Assembly: GCF_000308455.1 (NCBI RefSeq)
Contig: NZ_BAFP01000028.1
Coordinates: 1 to 64,000, forward strand
Length of the DNA: 64,000 bases
Origin: Nocardia abscessus NBRC 100374
GTDB lineage: Bacteria; Actinomycetota; Actinomycetes; Mycobacteriales; Mycobacteriaceae
Reading direction: 5' to 3'
Part shown: one piece after another, positions 44,696 through 51,885 of the stretch
How the letters are laid out: each line of letters starts with the position of its first letter
Numbering within the stretch: position 1 is the stretch's first letter
Translations under genes and position numbers: made by a program
Notes under the pieces: generated by a model
What the model saw: the letters and a program-made list of their open reading frames with translations, nothing else
What the model was told of the DNA's origin: nothing
Database searches by the model: none

Positions 44696-45364
44696 TCAGG
44701 GCAGCACCTGCGGAATGACATCGGGCGCGACCGTACCCACGATCGCGCCGATCACGGCGCCGAGAATGGCGGTGGTCACCACGCCGACCACGGCGCACAG
44801 CGCGTAACCGACGACGAAGATCGCCAGGGTCGGAATGCAGGTGATGAGGGCGGCGACCGCACCGACGCCCGCACCCGCGGCCGCACCGTTCATGACCGGA
44901 TCCGGGTACTGCGCTCCCGGATTCGTCGCGATGTCCTTCAACTCCGCGCCCGTCGCTGCCGAGACCTCGGGTGTCGTCACCGACAGCGTCCGGCCGTCCT
45001 CGGACACCTTGGCATCCAGGGCGATGGTGGTTCCGGACGGCGTGGCCAGCGTACGCGGAAGCTCGGTGACCGCCGCTCCCGCCTTGCTCACGACCTTGAT
45101 CGAGGTCTCGCCGAGCTGGAACGTGCCGGCATCCAGCGTTGTGGAGACGGTGCTCAGGTCCGGTGCGACCGTGGCGTGGTAGCCGATGTCCGCGGACGTG
45201 CCCGTCGTCGAAATCGCCTGGGCCAACCGAGCCTGCTGCTCGGCGTAGTCGGTGGCCGATGCGGCTCCGGCACCGGCGAACGTAGTCGCCACGGCCAGCG
45301 GCAGCGCACCGATGAGCGCCTTACGACCGATGTGTATTGCAGCGCGATAGAACATTGAATTCAT
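44696..45364 (-). CDS. secreted/membrane-interacting protein with C-terminal glycine-zipper region
   Basis: A 222-residue protein of unknown function. It has a signal peptide ending near AGAGAASA-TDY and a ~110-residue extracytoplasmic domain (ISTTGTSADIGYHATVAPDLSTV). The C-terminus is a hydrophobic Gly/Ala/Val-rich segment of about 70 residues (GAAAGAGVGAVAALI, then GAVIGAIVGTV), which could insert in or stack on a membrane. ATG 45362-45364 follows GGGGAGGAA directly, an unusually short spacing shared with the secreted gene at 54874; ATG 45353-45355 is an alternative. A decayed relative lies at 47538. Such proteins are frequent in Nocardia as far as I recall. Confidence 0.7.
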   Translation of the reverse strand: MNSMFYRAAIHIGRKALIGALPLAVATTFAGAGAASATDYAEQQARLAQAISTTGTSADIGYHATVAPDLSTVSTTLDAGTFQLGETSIKVVSKAGAAVTELPRTLATPSGTTIALDAKVSEDGRTLSVTTPEVSAATGAELKDIATNPGAQYPDPVMNGAAAGAGVGAVAALITCIPTLAIFVVGYALCAVVGVVTTAILGAVIGAIVGTVAPDVIPQVLP

Positions 45365-45902
45365 TTCCTCCCCGACCCCCGACACCCCCGACGTGGACGA
45401 ATCGAACGTCGTATCGTGCGATGTGAACGCACTATTGGTAGCGATCGCACCGTCGACAAGGCAAGTTCTGTGACATTGTCGACATTGGGGAACCGATTGA
45501 GCCGCAAGATATTTGGATTCGGCATGAGGTTCGGCAAATCAAGAGCGAATGCTGTCGCCAGCCCCGCCGCCGCATCGGGAGACTGCCGCAAAGCTCTTGT
45601 TCGGCGCTGTCCAGACGCGCTACCCCGGATGAGCAGGTCGACATCGTTCAGTGCGTCCCGGTCTACCCGTGTGTTTCGACGTGGTGCAGCAATTCGATAT
45701 CCGACCGGACCACGTGATCAGTGGATATGGCGGAACGTCGCCGGCACGGCGCGGTGCGGAGGTGGGCGGCGCGAAGTCGACAAGTCGGCCGGTGACCGAG
45801 GGTGCGAGCAGCGGCTCGATGCCCCATCTTCGTCGGGGCGGCGTCGGGAGTCGGTCCACCACGGTCAGCGCCCGCGTGTGGACTGGACAGAGCTCCGGCA
45901 TA
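45365..45902. other. intergenic, no gene recognised
   Basis: About 540 bp with lower GC than its surroundings (for example AT-rich stretches near 45480-45540). Open frames on both strands here show no protein-like pattern or ribosome site. Confidence 0.5.
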
Positions 45903-45935
45903 CTTATTAAAGGTTATCTGTTAACCTTTAATAAG
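45903..45935 (+). promoter_or_regulatory. AT-rich 14-bp inverted repeat, probable operator of the fic gene
   Basis: Arms CTTATTAAAGGTTA (45903-45916) and TAACCTTTAATAAG (45922-45935) are perfect complements with a 5-nt spacer. The right arm runs into the AAGGAGG ribosome site of the fic gene. A repressor here would block both transcription and translation start. Confidence 0.75.
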
Positions 45936-45943
45936 GAGGTGGC

Positions 45944-47233
45944 ATGGCTAAGTTTGCGCAGCGGCGGTGGGTTGGCAACTTGGATGGCGGTGGCCTGTCT
46001 CGACGAGACCGTGGCTCCGGCACGTACCACGCGTATCTGCCCGATTCGTTGGCTGGCCGCCGCGTCGTTTTGACCAGCGAAACCGCCGCCGACGTCGTCG
46101 ATGCGGAGGTGGCGATCACCCGTCTCGATACGGAGGCGGTGGCGCTCGTCGAGACAGAAGCGTTGTCTCGGTTGCTGCTGCGCGCCGAGGCCATCGCATC
46201 GTCACGGATCGAGGGGTTGGTGGTCGGCGCGCGTCGACTGCTGCGCGCGGAGGCGGCGCGTCAGCTCGAAGGAGAATCATCGGATGTGACGGCCGCCGAG
46301 GTGCTGGCGAATATCGATGCCATGGCTGTGGCTGCCAATGCGGTCGGCCGTGGTGAGTCGATCACCGAAGATGTTCTGCGCGAGATTCATCGACGGTTGC
46401 TCACGGGCACCAGGCTCGCACAGCATGGCGGATGTTTACGAGAGGTACAGAACTGGATCGGTGGCAGCTCCTTCAATCCCTGCTCGGCCGTCTTCGTTCC
46501 GCCACCGCCGGAGCTCGTACCCGAGTTGATGGAGGACTTGATCTCGTTCTGCAATAGCGACGATCTGCCCGCTGTCACGCAGGCCGCCATCGCGCACGCG
46601 CAGTTCGAGACAATCCACCCGTTCATCGACGGCAACGGCCGAACCGGTCGCGCGTTGATCCACCTGATACTGCGCCGCCGCGGCGTGGCGGAACGCGTCG
46701 TCGCGCCTGTGTCGCTGATTCTCGCCACGTGGAGCGACAGCTACATCGACGGTCTGACTCGATTTCGGCACATCGGTGCGCCCGATTCCGAGCAAGCTAC
46801 CGACGATCTGAACATTTGGGTGGCGCGTTTCGCCGCCGCCTGCACTCGTGCGGCGCAGGATGCTACCGCTTTCGAGATGAAGGCTGCGGAGTTGCAAAGG
46901 TCGTGGCGCGATCGAGTGGCGCCGGTGCGGGCGAACTCCGCGCTGGACCTGCTGCTCGGCAAACTGATCGGAGCTCCGGTCCTCACCGTCGCCACGGCGT
47001 CGGCACTCATCGGACGCAGTTTTCCCGCTACAAACGCCGCTGTGCAGCGTTTGGCCGAAGCCGGAATTCTCCGCCAGCTCAGCGTGGGCCGCCGCAACAG
47101 GGCCTTCGAGTCACCCGAGGCGATCAGTGCTTTCACCGCCCTGGAACGGCGTCTCGCCAGCCCGGATGGAGACACGCAAACATCCGACCCAGCACGTCCG
47201 GTGCCGTCGAAGAATATGCCGCCCGGCCGCTGA
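45944..47233 (+). CDS. Fic-domain adenylyltransferase with N-terminal autoinhibitory helix and C-terminal winged helix
   Basis: A 429-residue Fic protein that would transfer AMP (or another nucleotide part) to a target hydroxyl. The catalytic motif HPFIDGNGRTGR is near residue 226, and all key residues (His, Asp, Asn, Arg) are present. The inhibitory motif SSRIEG near residue 87 fits the [ST]xxxE[GN] rule of class II Fic proteins, so activity is probably self-restrained. Residues ~330-410 look like a winged helix (VATASALIGRSFPATNAAVQRLAEAGILRQL), allowing DNA binding and autoregulation at the palindrome just upstream. ATG 45944 follows AAGGAGGTGGC. No separate antitoxin gene is adjacent. Confidence 0.88.
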   Translation: MAKFAQRRWVGNLDGGGLSRRDRGSGTYHAYLPDSLAGRRVVLTSETAADVVDAEVAITRLDTEAVALVETEALSRLLLRAEAIASSRIEGLVVGARRLLRAEAARQLEGESSDVTAAEVLANIDAMAVAANAVGRGESITEDVLREIHRRLLTGTRLAQHGGCLREVQNWIGGSSFNPCSAVFVPPPPELVPELMEDLISFCNSDDLPAVTQAAIAHAQFETIHPFIDGNGRTGRALIHLILRRRGVAERVVAPVSLILATWSDSYIDGLTRFRHIGAPDSEQATDDLNIWVARFAAACTRAAQDATAFEMKAAELQRSWRDRVAPVRANSALDLLLGKLIGAPVLTVATASALIGRSFPATNAAVQRLAEAGILRQLSVGRRNRAFESPEAISAFTALERRLASPDGDTQTSDPARPVPSKNMPPGR

Positions 47234-47537
47234 CCGAGGGCCACAGTCGAATTGCTGTGCGTCGTTGAATGGGCATCCTCATCGGGCTCCGCGCAGCCGG
47301 AGTCGGCTTCATAATCCGGCCTCGATTGACCGACGCATACGGCAGTGGCGGACTGTCCGGTTTTCGTTTCGAACGCTGAGCGAAGGAGTGCTTGGCGAAC
47401 ATACGAGCGGCTTCCGAGGAGTCGACAGTGGGCAAAGGCACCCGCTCTCATGATTCGGCGCCCCGCTTCGATAGCCGCTGAGTACTACCAGCAGAGCGGT
47501 AAGGCCCGCTGTTTCGGCACTCCCCCTGGTGGTCCCA

Positions 47538-47760
47538 CTAGCCGGGGACCTCGGAGTTGGGGATGTACGCGCCCGCCGCGCCTCCGATCGCCATGCCGCC
47601 GAGCACACCGACGATCAGGCTCACCGGCAGGCTGATGCAGCAGCAGTCCGCCGGCGGCGATCCCGATGACGAGGCCCACGATGGTTCCGCCGACGCCGGG
47701 AGGGGTATGGGGATTGTTCCGCTCGGCCTGTTCTAGCGCTGGATTCCCAACATGACTGCT
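47538..47760 (-). pseudogene. frameshifted remnant of a glycine-zipper secreted protein
   Basis: Reading leftward from about 47760, one frame gives PHTPPGVGGTIVGLVIGIAAGG. At about 47637-47650 the sense continues in another frame as SLPVSLIVGVLGG, then MAIGGAAGAYIPNSEVPG and a TAG at 47538-47540. The sense thus crosses a single-base shift in a CTG-repeat stretch (ctgctgctg). The composition resembles the hydrophobic end of the secreted protein at 44696. No signal-peptide start can be recognised. Confidence 0.5.
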
Positions 47761-47978
47761 AACTAAGAAGCTTTCGCTGACGCGCAGTCCACGAGGTTCA
47801 CCGGCTTCGACCCTCCGCCGCTGCACACCCGCCTGAGCTTCACTGCGGGTGTGGCTTGGTCACGTGAGGTAGGTCTGAGGATGCCCGGTTAAACTGTATC
47901 GAGCTCGGTCGTCCTGAACGGCAAGTTGTACTTGCAGGAGAGGTGCGACATCCCGAGTGCGGGGTGAAAGGGGGAGGT

Positions 47979-48299
47979 ATGGCATTCGAAGTAGACCCGG
48001 ACACGCTGCGCGCGGCGGCAGGTTCTATGGCTCTGTTGCCCAGCGAAATCGATCGCGCACCGCACCTGGGCGCTGGCCCGGTCACCGACAAATTGAAGGG
48101 CTCCGCCGTCGGGGCGGCGATCAGCAGCAGCGATGGCAGGAGCAAGACGGCCAAAGATGTGTTGCGGGCTCGGTTCAACCAGTTCTCCGCACTTCTGGCG
48201 TTATCTGCCGACAAGTTCCAGAACACAGATATCGACGCGGCCAACCGGCTCGCGGCAGTTCCCGATATCAACTCTGGCGACCCGCACGGGGGACGGTAA
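47979..48299 (+). CDS. EspC-like (DUF2580-type) type VII secretion-associated protein
   Basis: A 106-residue all-helical protein. The opening MAFEVDPDTLRAAAGSMALLPSEID and the closing LSADKFQNTDIDAANRLA follow the actinobacterial ESX-1 secretion-associated (EspC/DUF2580) pattern. These small proteins are co-secreted with, or act as partners of, larger type VII substrates. ATG 47979 has GGGGGAGG 3 nt upstream. It lies 3 bp ahead of the large WXG-type gene, with which it is surely co-transcribed. No ESX secretion machinery gene (eccC and so on) is in the window. Confidence 0.8.
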   Translation: MAFEVDPDTLRAAAGSMALLPSEIDRAPHLGAGPVTDKLKGSAVGAAISSSDGRSKTAKDVLRARFNQFSALLALSADKFQNTDIDAANRLAAVPDINSGDPHGGR

Positions 48300-48302
48300 G
48301 TC

Positions 48303-49730
48303 ATGCCCACCCCTATGGATGTGCTGAACTGGGATGTCTCCGGCCTTCAAGCGGTTGCCGACAACGCCACTCGCATCGCGGAAGCGATCATTACGGCATC
48401 CAATACGATGCACGGCACGATTTACGGCCTCCCTTGGAACGGCGATGCGAGAAGGGCAGCGGAGGGACGGGCTGATCGGGAGCAGTCCCAGATGCGCGCC
48501 ATCGCAACCGCTTACGATGACCTAAGTTCTGCTTGTGCTGGGGCCGCTCGCGATATGGCCCACCCGCTTTCCGAGATCCGCTTGATCTTTCAGCACTACG
48601 TCGCGCTGCCGGTGACGGTCGGTGACGACTGGAGCATCAGTGGTGTAGAAGACTGGAATTCTGAATCAGGAGCGCAACTTTCAAGACTCGTCGGACTGGT
48701 CTCGACACTCGAGACATTCGACGCGCAGTGGGGCGCGAAGATCGCGGCTGCGAATGACGAACTCGCGGTCATGGCGCCCGAGTCGGTGCTCGCAGCGGCC
48801 AACGCCGCGATCCAGGCCGACCGGTCCGAGGATTCGAGGGCAGACCCTGAACGCATACGCACCTCTGCTGCGGCGTTTCAGCAGGTGTTCGGTCGGCCAC
48901 CGACCAGCCCTAACGACTGGACCACTGCGGAGGCGCTGAACCCGAAAAGCTTCGACCCGAAGTATCAGGGAGTAGGGCCGGAGATCCGGGTGGTACGTAT
49001 CAATCCTGTCCAAGATCAAGGTGTGGTGCGGACCAGTCAGTACATCGAACAGCGCGATGTAACGAGCTTTCCACCCACGAACCGGGACATGGGTGACAAT
49101 CGGACGGCTGACCCGAACTTCGATCCTGAACACACGCGTGTCGCTACGTATGTGGACTATGAGAACGGCATCGTCGTCATTCGGCAGAATCCATCGGTCG
49201 ATCAGAATCCCGATGGTAGTCCTGGAGTGTCCAAGGTCGGCACTCCTGAGGCGACCGTATGGCAGACGGACGACGGCGCAGTTCGTATCCGCTATGACGC
49301 CGCCAATCCGTTTGCGCCCGACATAGCCAGGAATCCTCCAGGGCCGATGTCGGAACATCCGATATCGGTCAACGGCGACTTAGTCTTCGTTCCGGGCGAG
49401 GACGGTGTTCAAGTACAAGGTGCTCGATCGGATTACCCTTCCCTCGAGGCTTACCAGGACCGCCCGGACGGCAGCACTCGGACTATTGCCGTGGATCCAG
49501 CGGCATCCGGCCGTTCGTGGGGGCCGGGTGTGAACTTGCCTTTCCATCATGAGCTTCCCGGTACCGATCCCAACGTCTTCGACCAGTTCAGGACGTACCA
49601 GGAGTACCCGGGCGATCAGCCTCCTGGATTCCCGGTGACGACCGATCTTCCAGGGACTGTGGCAGGGACGCCGGACAAGGCTCCGTCGGTTCGCACGATT
49701 ACCGAGGACGATCATCCGTTGGGCAGGTAG
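48303..49730 (+). CDS. large type VII (WXG-type) substrate with unknown C-terminal domain
   Basis: A 475-residue protein. The first ~100 residues are helical with a W-x-G turn (GLPWNGDARRAAEGRADREQ near 43), the hallmark of WXG-type export domains, and a second helical part extends to ~185. Residues ~195-475 form a Pro/Asp/Asn-rich, strand-forming region (VRVVRINPVQDQGVVRTSQYIE; YVDYENGIVVIRQNPS) that matches no domain I recognise. It has no signal peptide, consistent with type VII export. It is preceded by the EspC-like partner and followed 60 bp later by a small membrane protein. An effector or toxin role is possible but unproven. Confidence 0.75.
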   Translation: MPTPMDVLNWDVSGLQAVADNATRIAEAIITASNTMHGTIYGLPWNGDARRAAEGRADREQSQMRAIATAYDDLSSACAGAARDMAHPLSEIRLIFQHYVALPVTVGDDWSISGVEDWNSESGAQLSRLVGLVSTLETFDAQWGAKIAAANDELAVMAPESVLAAANAAIQADRSEDSRADPERIRTSAAAFQQVFGRPPTSPNDWTTAEALNPKSFDPKYQGVGPEIRVVRINPVQDQGVVRTSQYIEQRDVTSFPPTNRDMGDNRTADPNFDPEHTRVATYVDYENGIVVIRQNPSVDQNPDGSPGVSKVGTPEATVWQTDDGAVRIRYDAANPFAPDIARNPPGPMSEHPISVNGDLVFVPGEDGVQVQGARSDYPSLEAYQDRPDGSTRTIAVDPAASGRSWGPGVNLPFHHELPGTDPNVFDQFRTYQEYPGDQPPGFPVTTDLPGTVAGTPDKAPSVRTITEDDHPLGR

Positions 49731-49790
49731 GGTCCGTCGTCCGATCCAGCACCAAGGGCTGCGGCTCATGTTTCAGAGGGAGGGTGAACG

Positions 49791-50387
49791 ATGGTCGGCC
49801 TCCGCGCTCTGCGGACGGGTTCCGGGTATTGGACTGCCGCGACTTGGACCACTTCGCTGTGGTTCATTCCTCAGCTGATCGCCGTGGCAGCCGCAATGGC
49901 GGTGATCTACCCGGATCGCAATGAGCCACCTGTCGGCTGTTACTTGACCATCTCCGCTGTCGGCGCGCTCATCGGAGTTGGATCGGCATGGTCGAGTTCT
50001 CCGAAACTCAGAGGTGTCGCGCTCGGCGTGCTCACCGCGTCCGCGGTGCTGCTTTGTGTACCGGCACTGCGGTTCTTTCCCCTCGCGCTACCGCTGGCGG
50101 CGATCTGGATCACGGTCGCTTCCGCCGACGAGGACGAGAGTTCGACCTCTGGGTTCGGCCGAGCGCACTTCGCCGGATGCTCGGTGGCCATGCTGGTCAA
50201 TGCGGTTCCCCTGATTGCCACGGCGTACTATCTGCTCTTCCTGTACGCCTTCGTCTTGGCTGCTGAGATAGTGATAGTCGTCATCCTGTTGCTGTCGAAG
50301 GGTAGGGCTCGACAGTTCGGCACAGGCGTCGCGATCTCCTGGCTGGGCCTGAGCGTTTCGATCCTGGTGTCACTGCCCGTGTGGTGA
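49791..50387 (+). CDS. small polytopic membrane protein, possible partner or immunity protein of the type VII substrate
   Basis: A 198-residue protein with about five or six hydrophobic segments (WFIPQLIAVAAAMAVIY; YLTISAVGALIGVG; two in the middle; YLLFLYAFVLAAEIVIVVILLL; the C-terminal ISWLGLSVSILVSL). It has no recognised family. ATG 49791 has GGGAGG about 10 nt before it. Same strand and a short distance (60 bp) after the large WXG-type gene make it a likely co-transcribed partner; an immunity function is inference from arrangement only. Confidence 0.65.
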   Translation: MVGLRALRTGSGYWTAATWTTSLWFIPQLIAVAAAMAVIYPDRNEPPVGCYLTISAVGALIGVGSAWSSSPKLRGVALGVLTASAVLLCVPALRFFPLALPLAAIWITVASADEDESSTSGFGRAHFAGCSVAMLVNAVPLIATAYYLLFLYAFVLAAEIVIVVILLLSKGRARQFGTGVAISWLGLSVSILVSLPVW

Positions 50388-50487
50388 CAACAGCGCTTCT
50401 ATTCCTGGCGACCAAGTGGGCCGATGAGTCATACCGGCCCGCTTTCGGGCATTCTTCAGCCGGTCCCCACCATTCACACTCATACCC

Positions 50488-50586
50488 CGTGCAGAAGAGC
50501 TCCTGGTGAGCTGGGCGCTCGGCTGAGCGTCCGCAACTGAACAGCTCAACGAGGGCACGGACTCCGCTCGAGTCCGTGCCCTCGTT
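50488..50586 (+). pseudogene. duplicated 3' end of rpsZ with its terminator
   Basis: This stretch aligns with 42375-42469. CGTGCA-n-AAGAGCTCCTGGTGAGCT is shared (the last codons H-K-S-S-W-stop of rpsZ, with His changed). The following ~35 bp are diverged but alignable, and the terminator arms are the same. The rest of rpsZ is absent. The terminator part is a 17-bp perfect stem (50548-50564 with 50570-50586). Confidence 0.75.
50548..50586 (+). terminator. hairpin terminator (copy of the rpsZ terminator)
   Basis: A 17-bp perfect stem with a 5-nt loop, sharing the arm GAGGGCACGGACTC with the hairpin at 42435-42469. It ends the type VII module transcript. Confidence 0.8.
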
Positions 50587-50740
50587 CGCGTTCGGCCGTA
50601 GGTGGTTGGCGTTTCCGATTCCGCATGAGTCGTGCTCTTTCCGCTCTTCACGTTCGGTACCAGCGGGCAGCACTATTCACGTCGCGGCGGCTCGGAGTAC
50701 CTTTACCGTTGGACTTATTCGGCGGCGGAGGGGCAGAGGG

Positions 50741-51067
50741 TTGGCCGGCGAACAGCCATCATTGTCGGTGCAGACAGATGAAGTCAACGCATTAGGGCGC
50801 TTGGCATTCGATGTCGCCACTCAGTGCCGGGACGGGTATGCGGCACTGGAGACCGATGTCCGGGACATGTTGGAGAGCTGAACCGGTTCCAACGCCGGCG
50901 CTTTCGTAGCCGGATGGGAGGAGTTCCACCAAGGGGCGGTGCGGGTGTGGGATGCGCTGTTCGAGCTGGCGGAGAAGCTGGGGATCACCGCGGACACCGT
51001 CCGCGAGTCCGACCAGGCATTCGCCACTGGTGTCAGGGTGCTCGCTTGGAAGACGGTACGGAGATAA
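50741..51067 (+). pseudogene. WXG100-family gene interrupted by TGA at the WXG tryptophan
   Basis: From TTG 50741 (GGAGGGG upstream) the frame gives a helical 46-residue start (SVQTDEVNALGRLAFDVATQ then ALETDVRDMLES). A TGA stop sits at 50879-50881, directly followed by T-G-S-N-A-G-A-F. The same frame then continues (FVAGWEEFHQGAVRVWDALF; ADTVRESDQAFATG) to TAA at 51065-51067. With TGG instead of TGA this would be a normal 108-residue WXG100 protein with its W-T-G turn in the middle. One point mutation (or a sequencing error) explains the break. Confidence 0.75.
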
Positions 51068-51156
51068 GAATCAGAGACAAAAGTGAATCGGGTGGTGTGA
51101 CCATCGACATCCTTTATCCGGGAAGTAAGAGGCCAGCGAAGGTGCGTCTGCCGTGA
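51046..51156 (+). pseudogene. C-terminal scrap of a larger protein, possibly a toxin domain
   Basis: In a frame different from the WXG remnant, the protein-like tail EDGTEIRIRDKSESGGVTID-ILYPGSKRPAKVRLP runs to TGA 51154-51156. It overlaps the end of the WXG remnant and the GTG of the next gene. Its sequence looks like the end of a beta-rich domain, and its position just before a small immunity-like gene suggests a deleted type VII toxin. Confidence 0.4.
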
Positions 51157-51737
51157 TCGAGAAGCTGGAGAATTTTCTTCTTTACAATGTCTCCGACGAT
51201 TGGGCGGCCATCGGTGAATTCGGCGGCACGGTTGAGAAGATCGCCCCCGAAGAATATTCGCGTGCATACGTTCTCGCAATACTCCGAGAGTTGGCTGACA
51301 AAGGTTACATCGAGTTCGGTGCATTCCCGGGCGGTGGTCGGTCGTGGGAGGTCTGGACCGTCGGTACGGAGGAAGCGATCAGGCGTGTCTCCCACGGTTA
51401 CAACGGAGTTCCCGGATATTTAGGTATACGCGACGACGACCGTGTTCCCGCGAGTGGCACATCGCTGAGAGGTCTACTCGCGAATTGCCGCAGCCGTGTG
51501 CCACTCACGGCCGTCGTGCAGGTTGCGGGAACGCCCACAGCTGAACTCGACTCCCTCGCCGAACGGGTTGCTGCCGAGGGAGGTTCGTTCGGGGCGTGCG
51601 TCCGACCGCGGAGCCCGGTGACTTCATCATCGAGCCCGTTAGGTGTGGTGCGATTTAGGGATCGAAACGTGTTCAGCTGTGGTCGAATTCGCCGTCATTG
51701 GTTCCGGCGAGGAAGATGTCCCATGCGGCGGGGGTGA
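51153..51737 (+). CDS. immunity-like protein with altered C-terminus
   Basis: A 194-residue reading from GTG 51153 (overlapping the preceding TGA). The first ~95 residues look like a real compact domain: LYNVSDDWAAIGEFGGTVEK, then YVLAILRELADKGYIEFGAFPGGGRSWEVW, then AIRRVSHGYNGVPGYLG. I recall similar small proteins next to polymorphic toxins. After about residue 98 the frame runs through a repeated 55-bp element (51452-51506) and then low-quality sequence, so the native C-terminus has probably been replaced. It overlaps the convergent DUF397 gene by 65 bp. Confidence 0.5.
   Translation: MIEKLENFLLYNVSDDWAAIGEFGGTVEKIAPEEYSRAYVLAILRELADKGYIEFGAFPGGGRSWEVWTVGTEEAIRRVSHGYNGVPGYLGIRDDDRVPASGTSLRGLLANCRSRVPLTAVVQVAGTPTAELDSLAERVAAEGGSFGACVRPRSPVTSSSSPLGVVRFRDRNVFSCGRIRRHWFRRGRCPMRRG
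51452..51506. repeat. 55-bp element with terminal inverted repeats, copy 1
   Basis: It begins GAGTGGCACA and ends TGTGCCACTC (perfect inverted ends). The interior AGAGGTCTACTCG is shared with copy 2 at 55661-55715. The two copies agree at roughly 46 of 55 positions by eye. Confidence 0.65.
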
Positions 51738-51885
51738 ATGTCAGGGCCGGGCCGGTCGGGTTCTTGGAGTCGCGTGTGCCGACCATGCCGTCGTTCAGGT
51801 GGGCGACCTCTACGCACTGGCCGTTGGAGGCGCTGTAGCTGCTCTTGAACCAGCTTGCTCCGGATAGGTCAACGGTCACTGTCAT
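51673..51885 (-). CDS. DUF397 protein
   Basis: A 70-residue protein with the full DUF397 signature: WFKSSYSASNGQCVEVA, VGTRDSKNPTGPALTFTPAAWDIFLAG. DUF397 genes are paired with XRE regulators in actinobacteria, and some pairs behave as regulator/anti-regulator modules. ATG 51883-51885 lies inside the 3' end of the XRE gene (17-bp overlap), so the two are translationally coupled. Confidence 0.92.
   Translation of the reverse strand: MTVTVDLSGASWFKSSYSASNGQCVEVAHLNDGMVGTRDSKNPTGPALTFTPAAWDIFLAGTNDGEFDHS

Noticed and set aside
45416..45910. Open frame of 164 codons between the secreted-protein and fic genes
   Set aside because: No ribosome site, no protein-like pattern, and it ends at the fic operator.
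50879..50881. Recoding of the WXG TGA as an amino acid (readthrough or selenocysteine)
   Set aside because: Seen only at one codon in one gene, with no SECIS-like structure evident and a neighbouring decayed gene; a nonsense mutation is simpler. Kept as a mutation finding only.
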